Assembly (NCBI RefSeq): GCF_000698555.1
Contig: NZ_JFHE01000010.1
Coordinates: 62,001-126,000, forward strand
Origin: Caballeronia grimmiae
GTDB lineage: Bacteria > Pseudomonadota > Gammaproteobacteria > Burkholderiales > Burkholderiaceae
Direction of reading: 5' to 3'
DNA length: 64,000 bases
Part shown: piece by piece, positions 43,079 through 51,130 of the stretch
How positions within the stretch are numbered: position 1 is the stretch's first letter
Layout: each line of letters opens with the position of its first letter
Notes under the pieces: model-generated
Seen by the model: the letters and a program-made list of their open reading frames with translations, nothing else
What the model was told of the DNA's origin: nothing
Databases searched by the model: none
Position numbers and translations under genes: made by a program

Positions 43079-44005
43079 TCACGCCGCCGCGCGCTTACTC
43101 GCTTCGTTCGCCACGTCCGGCTCGAAAAATACCCATCGCACTTGCGGAAACGCATTCTGCAAGTCTTCCTCGATGACGTTGATCGCATCGATCATCGCGC
43201 GGCCGCTCGGATAGTCGATCATCTCGGCCTGCACCGCCACCACGATGTGCTTGCCCCACTGCAACGTGATCAGGCTGATGATGCGCGTCACCTCCGGCCG
43301 TCCTCTCAAGTGCGCGTCGATCGCCTTGCGCACTTCCGGACTCGCCGATTCGCCGACGATCATCGACTTCACTTCACGCGCCACCAGAAACGCAATCACC
43401 ATCAACAGCACGCCCACGCCGATGGAACCCGCCGCATCGTAAGCCGCGTTGCCGGTGAGCATCGTCATGAGGACCGCCGCGAACGCGATCGCCAGTCCAG
43501 CCAGCGCCGCCACGTCCTCGCCCGCGACGACCAGCAATTCCGACTCGCGGGTCTCGCGGAACCATCGCCATAGCGTCTTGTTCGGCGCGCCCTTGCGAAT
43601 CTCCCGCAACGCGCCCGCCAGCGAAAGCGCCTCCAGCACGACCGACACGCCCAATATCACCAGCGCGACGATCGGATTCGACAACGGCTCATGATGCATC
43701 AGGCGATGCGCGCCCTCGTACACCGAAAACGCCCCGCCGACGAAGAACAGCAGCAGCGCAACGATCAGCGAGTAGAAATAGACCTCACGTCCCGAACCGA
43801 GCGGATGCAGCGCACTGGCCGGCGCCTGCGACCGCTTAAGGCCCAAAAGCAGCAGCAACTGATTGCAGCAGTCGGCGGTGGAATGGATGGCTTCGGCAAA
43901 CATCGACCCCGAGCCGGTGTAGGCAGCCGCGCCGTACTTGCACACGGCAATGCCCAGGTTCGCGGCCAGCGCGTAAAAAATGGCTTTCGGCGATTCTTCC
44001 TTCAT
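43079..44005 (-). CDS. Cation diffusion facilitator (CDF) family transporter
   Basis: 308 residues with about five or six membrane segments. Helix 2 holds the metal motif AEAIHSTADCCNQ (HxxxD). The second site in helix 5 is GEDVAALAGLAIA, with Glu-Asp where most CDFs have HxxxD; this variant occurs in the SLC30A9-like branch. A cytoplasmic C-terminal domain follows (EVTRIISLITLQWGKHIVVAVQAEM). It should exchange a divalent metal for protons. The ATG at 44003-44005 has AGGTGG upstream. The selD gene lies 28 nt further upstream on the same strand. Confidence 0.88.
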   Translation of the reverse strand: MKEESPKAIFYALAANLGIAVCKYGAAAYTGSGSMFAEAIHSTADCCNQLLLLLGLKRSQAPASALHPLGSGREVYFYSLIVALLLFFVGGAFSVYEGAHRLMHHEPLSNPIVALVILGVSVVLEALSLAGALREIRKGAPNKTLWRWFRETRESELLVVAGEDVAALAGLAIAFAAVLMTMLTGNAAYDAAGSIGVGVLLMVIAFLVAREVKSMIVGESASPEVRKAIDAHLRGRPEVTRIISLITLQWGKHIVVAVQAEMIDYPSGRAMIDAINVIEEDLQNAFPQVRWVFFEPDVANEASKRAAA

Positions 44006-44033
44006 GTCCACCTTGGTCGTCGATGTTGACGGC

Positions 44034-45104
44034 TCATCTCACCTCGACGCGGCCCGCTCCGTCTGTCATTTCGCCGATCACCGCCGCATGGTCGAAGCCA
44101 TCGGCATGGAAGATCGCGAGCACGTCGTCGACGGATTCGGGGGCGCACGAGACGAGCAGCCCGCCGGATGTTTGCGGATCTGTAAGCAATGCGCGGGCCG
44201 CTTCCAGGGAACCGCCGATCGACTCGGCGAGCGAGACATCCGCGCCATACGCCGTCCAGTTGCGCCCCGATGCGCCCGTGAAAATGCCTTCGCTCACGAA
44301 GTCACGCACCTGCGGCAGCCACGGCAGATCCGCATAACGGATGCGCGCCGTCAAACCCGCACCGCGCGCAAGTTCCAGCGTGTGGCCGAGCAGGCCGAAG
44401 CCGGTTACGTCGGTCAACGCATGAACGCCGTCGAGTTGCGCGAGGTCCGCGCCCGGACGATTGAGCTTCGTCGTCGCGGCGATCATCGCGGCATAGCCGG
44501 CCGCATCGAGCTTGTCCTTTTTCAGCGCCGCCGACAGCACGCCGACGCCGAGCGGCTTGCCGAGCACGAGCACATCGCCGGGGCGCGCCGCTGCGTTTCG
44601 CTTCACCCGCGACGGATGCACGATGCCAAGCGCGGCGAGCCCGTAGATCGGCTCGACGGAATCGATCGAATGACCGCCCGCGACCGGGATGCCCGCCTCC
44701 GCGCAAACGGCTTCGCCGCCCTTCAGCACTTGCGCGATCACCTCATGCGGCAGCACGTTGATTGGCATGCCGACGAGCGCGAGCGCGAGGATGGGCTTGC
44801 CGCCCATCGCATAGACATCGGAGAGCGCGTTCGTCGCCGCGATGCGGCCGAAGTCGAACGGATCATCGACGATCGGCATGAAGAAGTCCGTCGTCGCGAC
44901 GATGGCCTGCTCGTCGTTGAGCCTGTAGACGGCGGCGTCGTCGGCCGTATCGTTGCCGACGAGGAGATCGGGGAACGCGGCCATCGGCGTCGTGCGCTTC
45001 AGCAGTTCGGCGAGCACGCCGGGCGCGAGCTTGCAGCCGCAGCCGCCGCCATGCGAAAGGCTCGTGAGGCGTGGGAAGTTCGTGGTGTCGTGCGTGGTGT
45101 TCAT
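44034..45104 (-). CDS. selD: Selenide, water dikinase (selenophosphate synthetase)
   Basis: About 356 residues. The catalytic segment SHGGGCGCKLAPGVL has Cys at the positions equivalent to the E. coli catalytic Cys/Lys, so no selenocysteine is used. FPDLLVGNDTADDAAVYRL and TDFFMPIVDDPFDFGRIAATNALSDVYAMGG are the ATP and metal sites of the PurM-like fold. It makes selenophosphate for selenocysteine or selenouridine. selA, selB and a selenoprotein gene are not in the window. An upstream ATG (45143) would add 13 residues; I prefer the one at 45102-45104 by alignment. Confidence 0.94.
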   Translation of the reverse strand: MNTTHDTTNFPRLTSLSHGGGCGCKLAPGVLAELLKRTTPMAAFPDLLVGNDTADDAAVYRLNDEQAIVATTDFFMPIVDDPFDFGRIAATNALSDVYAMGGKPILALALVGMPINVLPHEVIAQVLKGGEAVCAEAGIPVAGGHSIDSVEPIYGLAALGIVHPSRVKRNAAARPGDVLVLGKPLGVGVLSAALKKDKLDAAGYAAMIAATTKLNRPGADLAQLDGVHALTDVTGFGLLGHTLELARGAGLTARIRYADLPWLPQVRDFVSEGIFTGASGRNWTAYGADVSLAESIGGSLEAARALLTDPQTSGGLLVSCAPESVDDVLAIFHADGFDHAAVIGEMTDGAGRVEVR

Positions 45105-45170
45105 CGTGTGTGTCGTGCGAGAAGTTCGGTCGGTGTATTGCATTATCGCCGCTCTCGGCCTCGGGCGCCT

Positions 45171-45731
45171 TTACCGGATGCGCCTGAAAAGGCCGGGATA
45201 GTCGATGACAAGACCATCGCCGTCGGTCGTGATCTCCGCTTCGAAGCCCGTATCGAGTCCTTCGAAGCGATACCGCCGCCCCGTTTCGAGGCACGTATAA
45301 GCCTGCTCGACAGCGCGAACGGTCATCGACGGCACGCTCACATACACGACGCGAATCACGCGCCGCTCGCCGGGTTGCAAGCGCAAGCGGCGTATCGGCA
45401 GCGTGTTGGTAAAAGGCGTTGCCGTGATGTCCACGTCGATGCAGCCGTCGAGCATCGGTTGCGGCGCGCCGTCGGCGTCGGTCCATCCGTGCAGGACGCC
45501 GTGATCGTCGGCCTCGCGGCGCAGGTCGAGCGCGGTGCTGCCCGCAAGACGAATCGCAAGCCGCGTCACTTGCCATTGCATATTGCATTCAATGCGATAC
45601 ATGAGCCCGAAGGACTGCCCATCGTCCTCGCCCACTACCGCGCTTTCTACGAGCACGCCATCGGGCCGTGCGTCGAACAGCAAATGCTCCAGCCCTGCCC
45701 CGTCCTGCTGCGACCATCGCACTGTTTTCAT
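45171..45731 (-). CDS. Putative glycolipid-binding protein (DUF1089 family)
   Basis: 186 residues, soluble, predominantly beta. It begins MKTVRWSQQDGAGLEHLLFD and has GLMYRIECNMQWQVTRLAIRLAG and a C-terminal YTCLETGRRYRFEGLDTGFEAEITTD, the pattern I associate with PF06475. The family fold is lipocalin-like and was named for structure only; the function is unproven. It is 67 nt upstream of selD on the same strand and could be co-transcribed. Confidence 0.78.
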   Translation of the reverse strand: MKTVRWSQQDGAGLEHLLFDARPDGVLVESAVVGEDDGQSFGLMYRIECNMQWQVTRLAIRLAGSTALDLRREADDHGVLHGWTDADGAPQPMLDGCIDVDITATPFTNTLPIRRLRLQPGERRVIRVVYVSVPSMTVRAVEQAYTCLETGRRYRFEGLDTGFEAEITTDGDGLVIDYPGLFRRIR

Positions 45732-45976
45732 GAAAGAGTCCGGCTTGCGTCATCAGCCGGAAAGGATACAACGCGCACTTCGAGAACGCGTCGCGTGGGC
45801 TTTCGTTTTGCATTCAGAATGCATGATTCACTCGACGCATAAAAAGGCCGCGCGGTATACTTCGCGCCATCTCGAAAAGGCGCGTGGCTTCGTGAGCCAG
45901 CCGTCGTCATCGCCGTGCTGCCGCGATGCGCGCCTCGTTCCGCCGCGCGGTCTGCCGCCATCCTCATCGTCATCAC

Positions 45977-46399
45977 ATGAAAATCTCTTTCGCTTCGGCG
46001 CTCGCCGCGCTCCTGCTTTCGGCTTCTGCGTTTCAGCTCGTTCAGGCGCAAGAAACGCCTGACGCATCGGAAGACTATTCGTATCTCGCCCGTCTCCATG
46101 TTCCGGACACCGTCGTGCAATGCGTCGCTGCATTCGACCGCTGGGTCGAAGACGCGCCCAAGTACGACACGTTGATCGTTCCGGACCGGCGCGTGCTGTC
46201 CGCGAAGATCGATAGCCAGACGCCTATCTTCGATGCAGGCAATCCGATTCCGGTCGATCAGGTCATCGTGATGCGCGCGTTTGCGAAAGCGCGCGGCAAG
46301 GCGCAATGGACGCGCGTCGATAGCCGATGCGGCGTCCGCGATGGTCATGTCGTCGGCGTAGCGCTCACGCCCAATCTCAAGCCGAAGATCGTTCGCTAG
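45977..46399 (+). CDS. Secreted protein of unknown function (BspC-like)
   Basis: 140 residues. The signal peptide is MKISFASALAALLLSASAFQLVQA. The mature part has VVQCVAAFDRWVEDAPKYDTLIVPDRRVLS and a later RVDSRCGVRDGHVVGVAL, so two cysteines that may form a disulfide. It resembles Burkholderia proteins annotated BspC-like, but I am not certain of that name. It is transcribed divergently from the DUF1089 gene. Confidence 0.7.
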   Translation: MKISFASALAALLLSASAFQLVQAQETPDASEDYSYLARLHVPDTVVQCVAAFDRWVEDAPKYDTLIVPDRRVLSAKIDSQTPIFDAGNPIPVDQVIVMRAFAKARGKAQWTRVDSRCGVRDGHVVGVALTPNLKPKIVR

Positions 46400-46587
46400 C
46401 GAGCCGATCTCCGTATCGCGCTTCTCTCTGCGCCCGCTCTAATGTGGGCGCTGTCCACATGTGCGCCTTCGTCGCTCACAGCCTCCCTTCGTAAATATTT
46501 CACGCTACACGTTTGCTTACAAAGGAACACGGCTTGTCATTTGGCGAGCGGCTAAATTTCGCTTCATGGATTCACAGGGAGAAACCC

Positions 46588-46707
46588 ATGAAGAAGGTAG
46601 CGATTCTTGCAGTATTGAGCGTTTTACTGGGAAGCACGTTGTCCGGCTGCATCATTCTGCCGGGGGATGGCGGCGGTTATCACCATCATCGTGACTACTA
46701 CCGTTAA
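46588..46707 (+). CDS. Small lipoprotein with His/Tyr-rich tail
   Basis: 39 residues. A type II signal peptide (MKKVAILAVLSVLLGSTLSGC) has the lipobox LSGC, and about 18 residues remain after the cysteine, ending GGYHHHRDYYR. GGGAG is placed correctly upstream. The His cluster suggests metal contact, but this is speculative. The next small secreted gene begins 53 nt downstream. Confidence 0.72.
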   Translation: MKKVAILAVLSVLLGSTLSGCIILPGDGGGYHHHRDYYR

Positions 46708-46760
46708 GACAGCCAATACGCTCACGCACGAAAACGCATGACCATCGAAGGAGAACAATC

Positions 46761-46979
46761 ATGTTCGACAAGACAAAGAAGAGCCTGCTGATCGCATCGG
46801 TTGCCGCATCGCTGGGGCTTGGCCTCGTGAACGTCGCATCGGCGGCAATGCATCACGAACCGCATCACGCGGTCAAGCTGGGCTGGCACGGCGAGCGTTA
46901 CTGGGACGGCCATCGCTACTGGGAGCGGACGGAGTGGGAGCGCCATCATCCGCGTCATATGGAACCGGCGCATCGTTGA
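46761..46979 (+). CDS. Small exported His/Trp-rich protein
   Basis: 72 residues. A Sec signal peptide (about 1-28, ending ASA) precedes a 43-residue mature part containing MHHEPHHAV, GERYWDGHRYWER and WERHHPRHM. GGAG lies upstream of the ATG. It may bind metal or the cell wall. It probably shares a transcript with the preceding lipoprotein gene, and a terminator follows at once. Confidence 0.7.
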   Translation: MFDKTKKSLLIASVAASLGLGLVNVASAAMHHEPHHAVKLGWHGERYWDGHRYWERTEWERHHPRHMEPAHR

Positions 46980-46985
46980 TGCATG

Positions 46986-47018
46986 AGCCGCAGCGTGTTA
47001 AGTCCGTTGCGGCTTTTT
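46986..47018 (+). terminator. Intrinsic terminator after the small secreted protein gene
   Basis: AGCCGCA (46986-46992) pairs with TGCGGCT (47008-47014), extendable by two pairs across one mismatch, and is followed by TTTT to 47018. It begins 7 nt after the stop codon. Confidence 0.7.
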
Positions 47019-47031
47019 ATCGAACCATGCG

Positions 47032-47799
47032 CTACCACTTCGCCGGATCGCCGCCGAGTTCCTTGCATGTGTCGTAGGCGATCGCCTGCAGCTTCGTTTC
47101 ACCGATCTGCCCGGAGATCGCATAGCCCACGCTGTCGTAGGTCCAGTAGTAAGTAGTGCGCGGACCGTCGCGCAACGAGCGGATTTTCGCGTCGTTGCGC
47201 GCGACCGTCGTCATGTACAGCGTGAGGCGTTCACCCGCCGCGTTCTGATACATAATCTGCGCGGCCGGTCCTTTCTCGCCCGGCAACAGGCGTCCGCCGA
47301 CGAGCTGAAAACCGTATTCCGCGAGCGACGGTATCGTGAGCGAGCGGTTCAGGCGCTTCGATAACCAGGTCACGAGATGATCGCGCTGCGAAGCCGCAAC
47401 TTCCACCGCATGACGCTGCTCGGGTGCATACACCGCGTACGCGATATCCGCGCGTTCGGCAAAACGCGGGCGCGTATCGTCGAGATTCGGCAACAGCAGA
47501 TGCGTGAGATAACCGCACGCAATGCCGACGACGAGGAAGCATGCCGCAAGCAGATAGCGCCCGCGCGCACGTGGCCGCATCACGATGACTTGCGGCTCCG
47601 GTGCATCGGCGGCGAACAGCGCGCGCAGGGCGCCGTCCTGCGCGCGATAGGCGGCGACCGCCGCTTGGCTGGCGGGATCGCTCGCGAGGCGATCGGTGAC
47701 GGCGGCGCGTTCGGCGTCGCCGAGTTCATCGTCGATATAAGCGGACAGCGCCTGAAGGTCGCGCTCGTTGCCGTGAGATGCGTGCTCGTGATTCGTCAT
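47032..47799 (-). CDS. Anti-sigma factor (transmembrane, zinc-independent type)
   Basis: 255 residues. The N-terminal cytoplasmic domain has LQALSAYIDDELGDAERAAV, as in anti-sigma domains, but without the HxxxCxxC zinc motif. A single membrane helix spans about residues 82-104 (YLLAACFLVVGIACGYLTHLLL). A periplasmic sensor domain follows. Its ATG overlaps the sigma-factor stop (ATGA), so the two are produced together. It should sequester the adjacent ECF sigma factor until an envelope signal arrives. Confidence 0.9.
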   Translation of the reverse strand: MTNHEHASHGNERDLQALSAYIDDELGDAERAAVTDRLASDPASQAAVAAYRAQDGALRALFAADAPEPQVIVMRPRARGRYLLAACFLVVGIACGYLTHLLLPNLDDTRPRFAERADIAYAVYAPEQRHAVEVAASQRDHLVTWLSKRLNRSLTIPSLAEYGFQLVGGRLLPGEKGPAAQIMYQNAAGERLTLYMTTVARNDAKIRSLRDGPRTTYYWTYDSVGYAISGQIGETKLQAIAYDTCKELGGDPAKW

Positions 47800-48323
47800 G
47801 ACCGGCTCACTACCTTGAGCGACGACGCCTTGCGTCCCGCATCTTCACCGAGCATCACGCGCATGTGCTCGCGTGCTCGCGAAAGACGCGACATTACCGT
47901 GCCCGCTGGCACGTTCAACACCTGCGACGCCTCCTGATAACTCATTTCCTCGACACAGACGAGCAACATGACTTCGCGCTGCTCGACGGGCAGGCAATAG
48001 AGCGCGCGCTGCACGTCGCGCAGCACAAGGCCGTCGACTTCGCCGCGCGGCGCGGCCATATGCCGCCAGGGCGCGGTTTCATCGTCGACGGCGATGTCGC
48101 GGCGTCCGCGCAACTGATCGATATAGAGATTGCGCATGATGGTGAACAGCCACGCGCGCAGATTCGTGCCCGGACGAAAGGCGCTCGCGCGATTCAGTGC
48201 GCGCTCGGTCGCGTCCTGAACGAGGTCGTCGGCCCAGGCGCGATCGCCGGCCAGCGCGCGGGCATAGCGGCGCAACTGGGGAAGATGCGCGAGAAGATCG
48301 CTTTCGAAGCTCTTTGCGGTCAT
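47796..48323 (-). CDS. ECF-family RNA polymerase sigma factor
   Basis: 175 residues. Region 2 has ARALAGDRAWADDLVQDATERALNR and the -10 recognising WLFTIMRNLYIDQLR. Region 4 has LPVEQREVMLLVCVEEMSYQEASQVLNVPAGTVMSRLSRAR. It is a standard-length ECF. It lies between a small secreted protein and the anti-sigma factor in one operon. A candidate ECF-type promoter with -35 GGAATA precedes the operon. Confidence 0.94.
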   Translation of the reverse strand: MTAKSFESDLLAHLPQLRRYARALAGDRAWADDLVQDATERALNRASAFRPGTNLRAWLFTIMRNLYIDQLRGRRDIAVDDETAPWRHMAAPRGEVDGLVLRDVQRALYCLPVEQREVMLLVCVEEMSYQEASQVLNVPAGTVMSRLSRAREHMRVMLGEDAGRKASSLKVVSRS

Positions 48324-48354
48324 GCCGAACCGTCTCGCGCGGGCATCACGACGT

Positions 48355-48726
48355 TCAGGGCTTGACCGCGTGCCACACGTCGCGGAAGTTGTCGCCGTTC
48401 TTGTCGCCGGGCTTGGTGTCCTTGGCGAAGCGGTACACGCGCTTGCCGTCGTAGGCCCACTGCTTGCCGCCGTCGGCGGATTCGAGCGTCCACTTGCCGC
48501 CTGGCTGATCGGAGCCGGCCGCCATCGCGGCGGGCCACGCCTGTGCGCAGCCGCCGGTGCATGCGCTCGGGCCGCCCTTGGTGTCCTTGTCGAAGGTATA
48601 GAGCGTCATGCCGTTTTCGTCGACGAAGACGCCGTTCGATTCCTTCGGCGCCGCCGCGAACGCTTGCGACGCGAAGCAACCGACGGCCGCGACCGCGGTC
48701 AGGGCCAACACGATTTGCCTGTTCAT
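48355..48726 (-). CDS. Secreted protein with Yx(F/W/Y)xxD repeats (COG4315 type)
   Basis: 123 residues. The signal peptide ends in AFA near residue 24. The mature part contains MTLYTFDKDTKG and VYRFAKDTKPGDK, two copies of the Y-x-F-x-x-D motif that defines this family of predicted periplasmic proteins, plus a C-x3-C pair (CTGGCAQAWP). Its function is unknown; in several bacteria the family is found with ECF operons. It is the first gene of the operon, 31 nt before the sigma factor. Confidence 0.86.
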   Translation of the reverse strand: MNRQIVLALTAVAAVGCFASQAFAAAPKESNGVFVDENGMTLYTFDKDTKGGPSACTGGCAQAWPAAMAAGSDQPGGKWTLESADGGKQWAYDGKRVYRFAKDTKPGDKNGDNFRDVWHAVKP

Positions 48727-48767
48727 CTCATCTTCCTTTTCGTGGCGCTACGGTGGGGTGTTCGTGG

Positions 48768-48793
48768 AACGATCGGCGTCGCCGTTCTATTCC
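48768..48793 (-). promoter_or_regulatory. Candidate ECF-type autoregulated promoter
   Basis: On the minus strand GGAATA (complement of 48788-48793) is followed after 17 nt by GTT within GATCGTT (complement of 48768-48774). It is embedded in an inverted repeat CGTGGAA (48763-48769)/TTCCACG (48790-48796). The leader to the ATG at 48726 would be about 35 nt. Confidence 0.45.
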
Positions 48794-48841
48794 ACGAGCG
48801 ATGAAATAAATTTACGGCGTCCTGCGCGCCTTCACATGCCG

Positions 48842-49831
48842 CTATGCGCCGGCTGCGGCATCGCGCCAGCGCCGCGTGTCGCGCAGCGGCGGCGCGCCGA
48901 AGAGGCGGCTGTATTCACGGCTGAATTGCGAGGCGCTTTCATACCCGACGCGATGCGCCGCGGTCGCGGCATCGGCGATATCGAGCAGCATCAGCCGGCG
49001 CGCTTCCTGCAAGCGCAACTGCTTCTGATACTGCAGCGGGCTCATCGCGGTCACCGCCTTGAAGTGATGATGCAGCGACGACACGCTCATATGCACGTCC
49101 TTCGCGATGTCCTCCACGCGCAGCGGCTGATCGAAGTTCCGGCGCAGCAGCGAGATGGCCTTCGCGATGCGCTGCGTCTGGCTGTCCTGCAGCGCAATCT
49201 GGCGCAGGCGTGCGCCGGAGCCGTTCATCAGCAGGCGATACAGGATTTCGCGCTTCACGAGCGGCGCGACGATCGGCACGTCTTCGGGGGTATCGATGAG
49301 ACGCAACAGACGCAGCACGGCGTCGAGCATCGAACTGCCGAGACGGTTCACATAGAGGCCGCGCGAGGCTTCCGTCTGCGTTGCAGGCGGGAGGTTCTGG
49401 TCCTGAATCAGCGAGGTGATTTCGTCGACATCCAGATCGAGCCGCATGCCGAGATACGGCTCGGTTTCGCTCGCGGCCGTGACCTGCCCGATCACCGGCA
49501 GATCGACGGACGAAACGAGATAGTGCATCGGGTCGTAGACGTAGACATCGTCGCCGACCATCACGCGCTTGCTGCCTTGCGCGATCAGCGCGAGCGCGGG
49601 CGTTTGCATGCCGGGCTTCGGCCCGCCCGGATTCGTGATGCGATGCAGGTAGACGCCCGGCACCGGCGTTTCGAGCGAGCCTTCGCATCCGGCCGTGAAA
49701 CGGTCGAGCAGCGAGACGAGGTCGACGCGCGCTTGGTCGAGCGCAGCGTCGAGGGAACCGCCGTGGCGGGTGTCGCGAGGTGGATCGTGAGCATCTCTAC
49801 CGGCGAGGCCGGGCGTGTCGTTCAGCGCCAT
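48842..49831 (-). CDS. AraC-family transcriptional regulator
   Basis: About 329 residues. An N-terminal AraC_N cupin-like domain (LETPVPGVYLHRITNPGGPKPG, KRVMVGDDVYVYDPMHYLV) precedes two C-terminal HTHs (PLRVEDIAKDVHMSVSSLHHHFKAVTAMSPLQYQKQLRLQEAR and the ATAAHRVGYESASQFSREYSRLFG segment). This is the type that controls adjacent aldo-keto reductases or alcohol dehydrogenases (YqhC-like). The start is uncertain, since an upstream in-frame ATG lies 33 codons away. It is divergent from the aldo-keto reductase at 50054, its likely target. Confidence 0.9.
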   Translation of the reverse strand: MALNDTPGLAGRDAHDPPRDTRHGGSLDAALDQARVDLVSLLDRFTAGCEGSLETPVPGVYLHRITNPGGPKPGMQTPALALIAQGSKRVMVGDDVYVYDPMHYLVSSVDLPVIGQVTAASETEPYLGMRLDLDVDEITSLIQDQNLPPATQTEASRGLYVNRLGSSMLDAVLRLLRLIDTPEDVPIVAPLVKREILYRLLMNGSGARLRQIALQDSQTQRIAKAISLLRRNFDQPLRVEDIAKDVHMSVSSLHHHFKAVTAMSPLQYQKQLRLQEARRLMLLDIADAATAAHRVGYESASQFSREYSRLFGAPPLRDTRRWRDAAAGA

Positions 49832-50053
49832 GATGTCCGCGGAAATGTAAGCGTGGAAGAGTGTCGATAGCTTACTCGCGCAAGCGCGATCGTGCGCGCA
49901 CGAGGGGCCACCGTTTGCAGGAAAAGGCAAGGATCCGACAGGATCAGGCTATGAACGGTCCGCGTTGCCGGACGATACTGCACGGGCTGGCGAACGCTCG
50001 TCAATTTTCGCGGGCGCTTTACGCCGACCTTTAACGCGGACACAGGAGCAAGC

Positions 50054-51106
50054 ATGCGCTACAAGAAATTCGGCAATACCGGTCTGTTCGTCTCGGAGCT
50101 GTGCCTCGGCACGATGACGTTCGGCGGCGGTACAGGCGGCATCTGGGACAACATCGGTCAGCTTCAGCAAGCCGATGCGGACACGCTCGTCGGCCGCTCG
50201 CTGGACGCGGGCATCAACTTCATCGATACCGCCGATGTCTACGCCGACGGCCGCTCGGAAATCATCACCGGTCAGGCGTTGAAAAACCTGAAGGTGCCGC
50301 GCGAAAACGTCGTCGTCGCGACGAAGATTTTCGGCGAAGCGGGCACCAAGGGCGTGAACTCGCGCGGTGCGTCGCGGTTTCACATCATCGACGGCGTGAA
50401 GGAAAGCCTGAAGCGTCTGCAACTGGATCACGTCGACCTGTACCAGATTCACGGATTCGATCCCGCAACGCCCATCGAAGAAACACTGCGCGCACTCGAT
50501 ACGCTCGTGCAGCATGGCCACGTGCGTTACATCGGCGTGTCGAACTGGGCAGCGTGGCAGATCATGAAGGCTCTCGGGATTTCCGAGCGCCTCGGCCTTG
50601 CGCGCTTCGAGTCATTGCAGGCGTATTACACCGTCGCCGGCCGCGACCTCGAGCGGGAAATCGTGCCGCTGCTGCAAAGCGAAAGCGTCGGCCTGATGGT
50701 GTGGAGTCCGCTCGCGGGCGGCTTGCTGTCGGGCAAATACACGCGCGAAGGCGGCAAGGAAGAAGGCAGCCGCCGCACGAAGTTCGATTTCCCGCCGGTG
50801 AACGTCGAACGTGCGTACGACTGCATCGACGTGATGCGCCGCATGGCGGAAAGCAAGGGCGTGTCCGTCGCGCAGATCGCGCTTGCGTGGCTGCTGCATC
50901 AGAAGGTGGTGACGAGCGTGATCGTCGGCGCAAAGCGGGTCGAGCAGCTCGATGACAACATCGCGGCGACGCGCGTGAAGCTCAATAGCGACGAACTCGC
51001 CGCGCTCGATGAAGTCAGCCAGTTGCCGTCGGAATACCCCGGCTGGATGTTCACGCGGCAAGGCGAGTACCGCCGCAACCAGTTGAAGGAAGCGGCGGCC
51101 GAGTAA
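50054..51106 (+). CDS. Aldo-keto reductase
   Basis: A 350-residue (beta/alpha)8 NADPH-dependent reductase. Catalytic residues are visible: Asp and Tyr in FIDTADVYADGRSEIITG, Lys in VVATKIFG and His in LYQIHGFD. The cofactor site is near SVIVGAKRVEQLDDNIAA. It belongs to the YajO/Tas-like AKR group and probably reduces aldehydes. It lies divergent from an AraC regulator whose family often responds to aldehydes. Confidence 0.92.
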   Translation: MRYKKFGNTGLFVSELCLGTMTFGGGTGGIWDNIGQLQQADADTLVGRSLDAGINFIDTADVYADGRSEIITGQALKNLKVPRENVVVATKIFGEAGTKGVNSRGASRFHIIDGVKESLKRLQLDHVDLYQIHGFDPATPIEETLRALDTLVQHGHVRYIGVSNWAAWQIMKALGISERLGLARFESLQAYYTVAGRDLEREIVPLLQSESVGLMVWSPLAGGLLSGKYTREGGKEEGSRRTKFDFPPVNVERAYDCIDVMRRMAESKGVSVAQIALAWLLHQKVVTSVIVGAKRVEQLDDNIAATRVKLNSDELAALDEVSQLPSEYPGWMFTRQGEYRRNQLKEAAAE

Positions 51107-51130
51107 CGTGCTCTCGATGCGGCAGGCCGC

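Noticed and set aside
43980..45842. 620-codon + strand open frame over CDF, selD and DUF1089 genes
   Set aside because: Antisense shadow spanning three real genes with recognisable families on the other strand.
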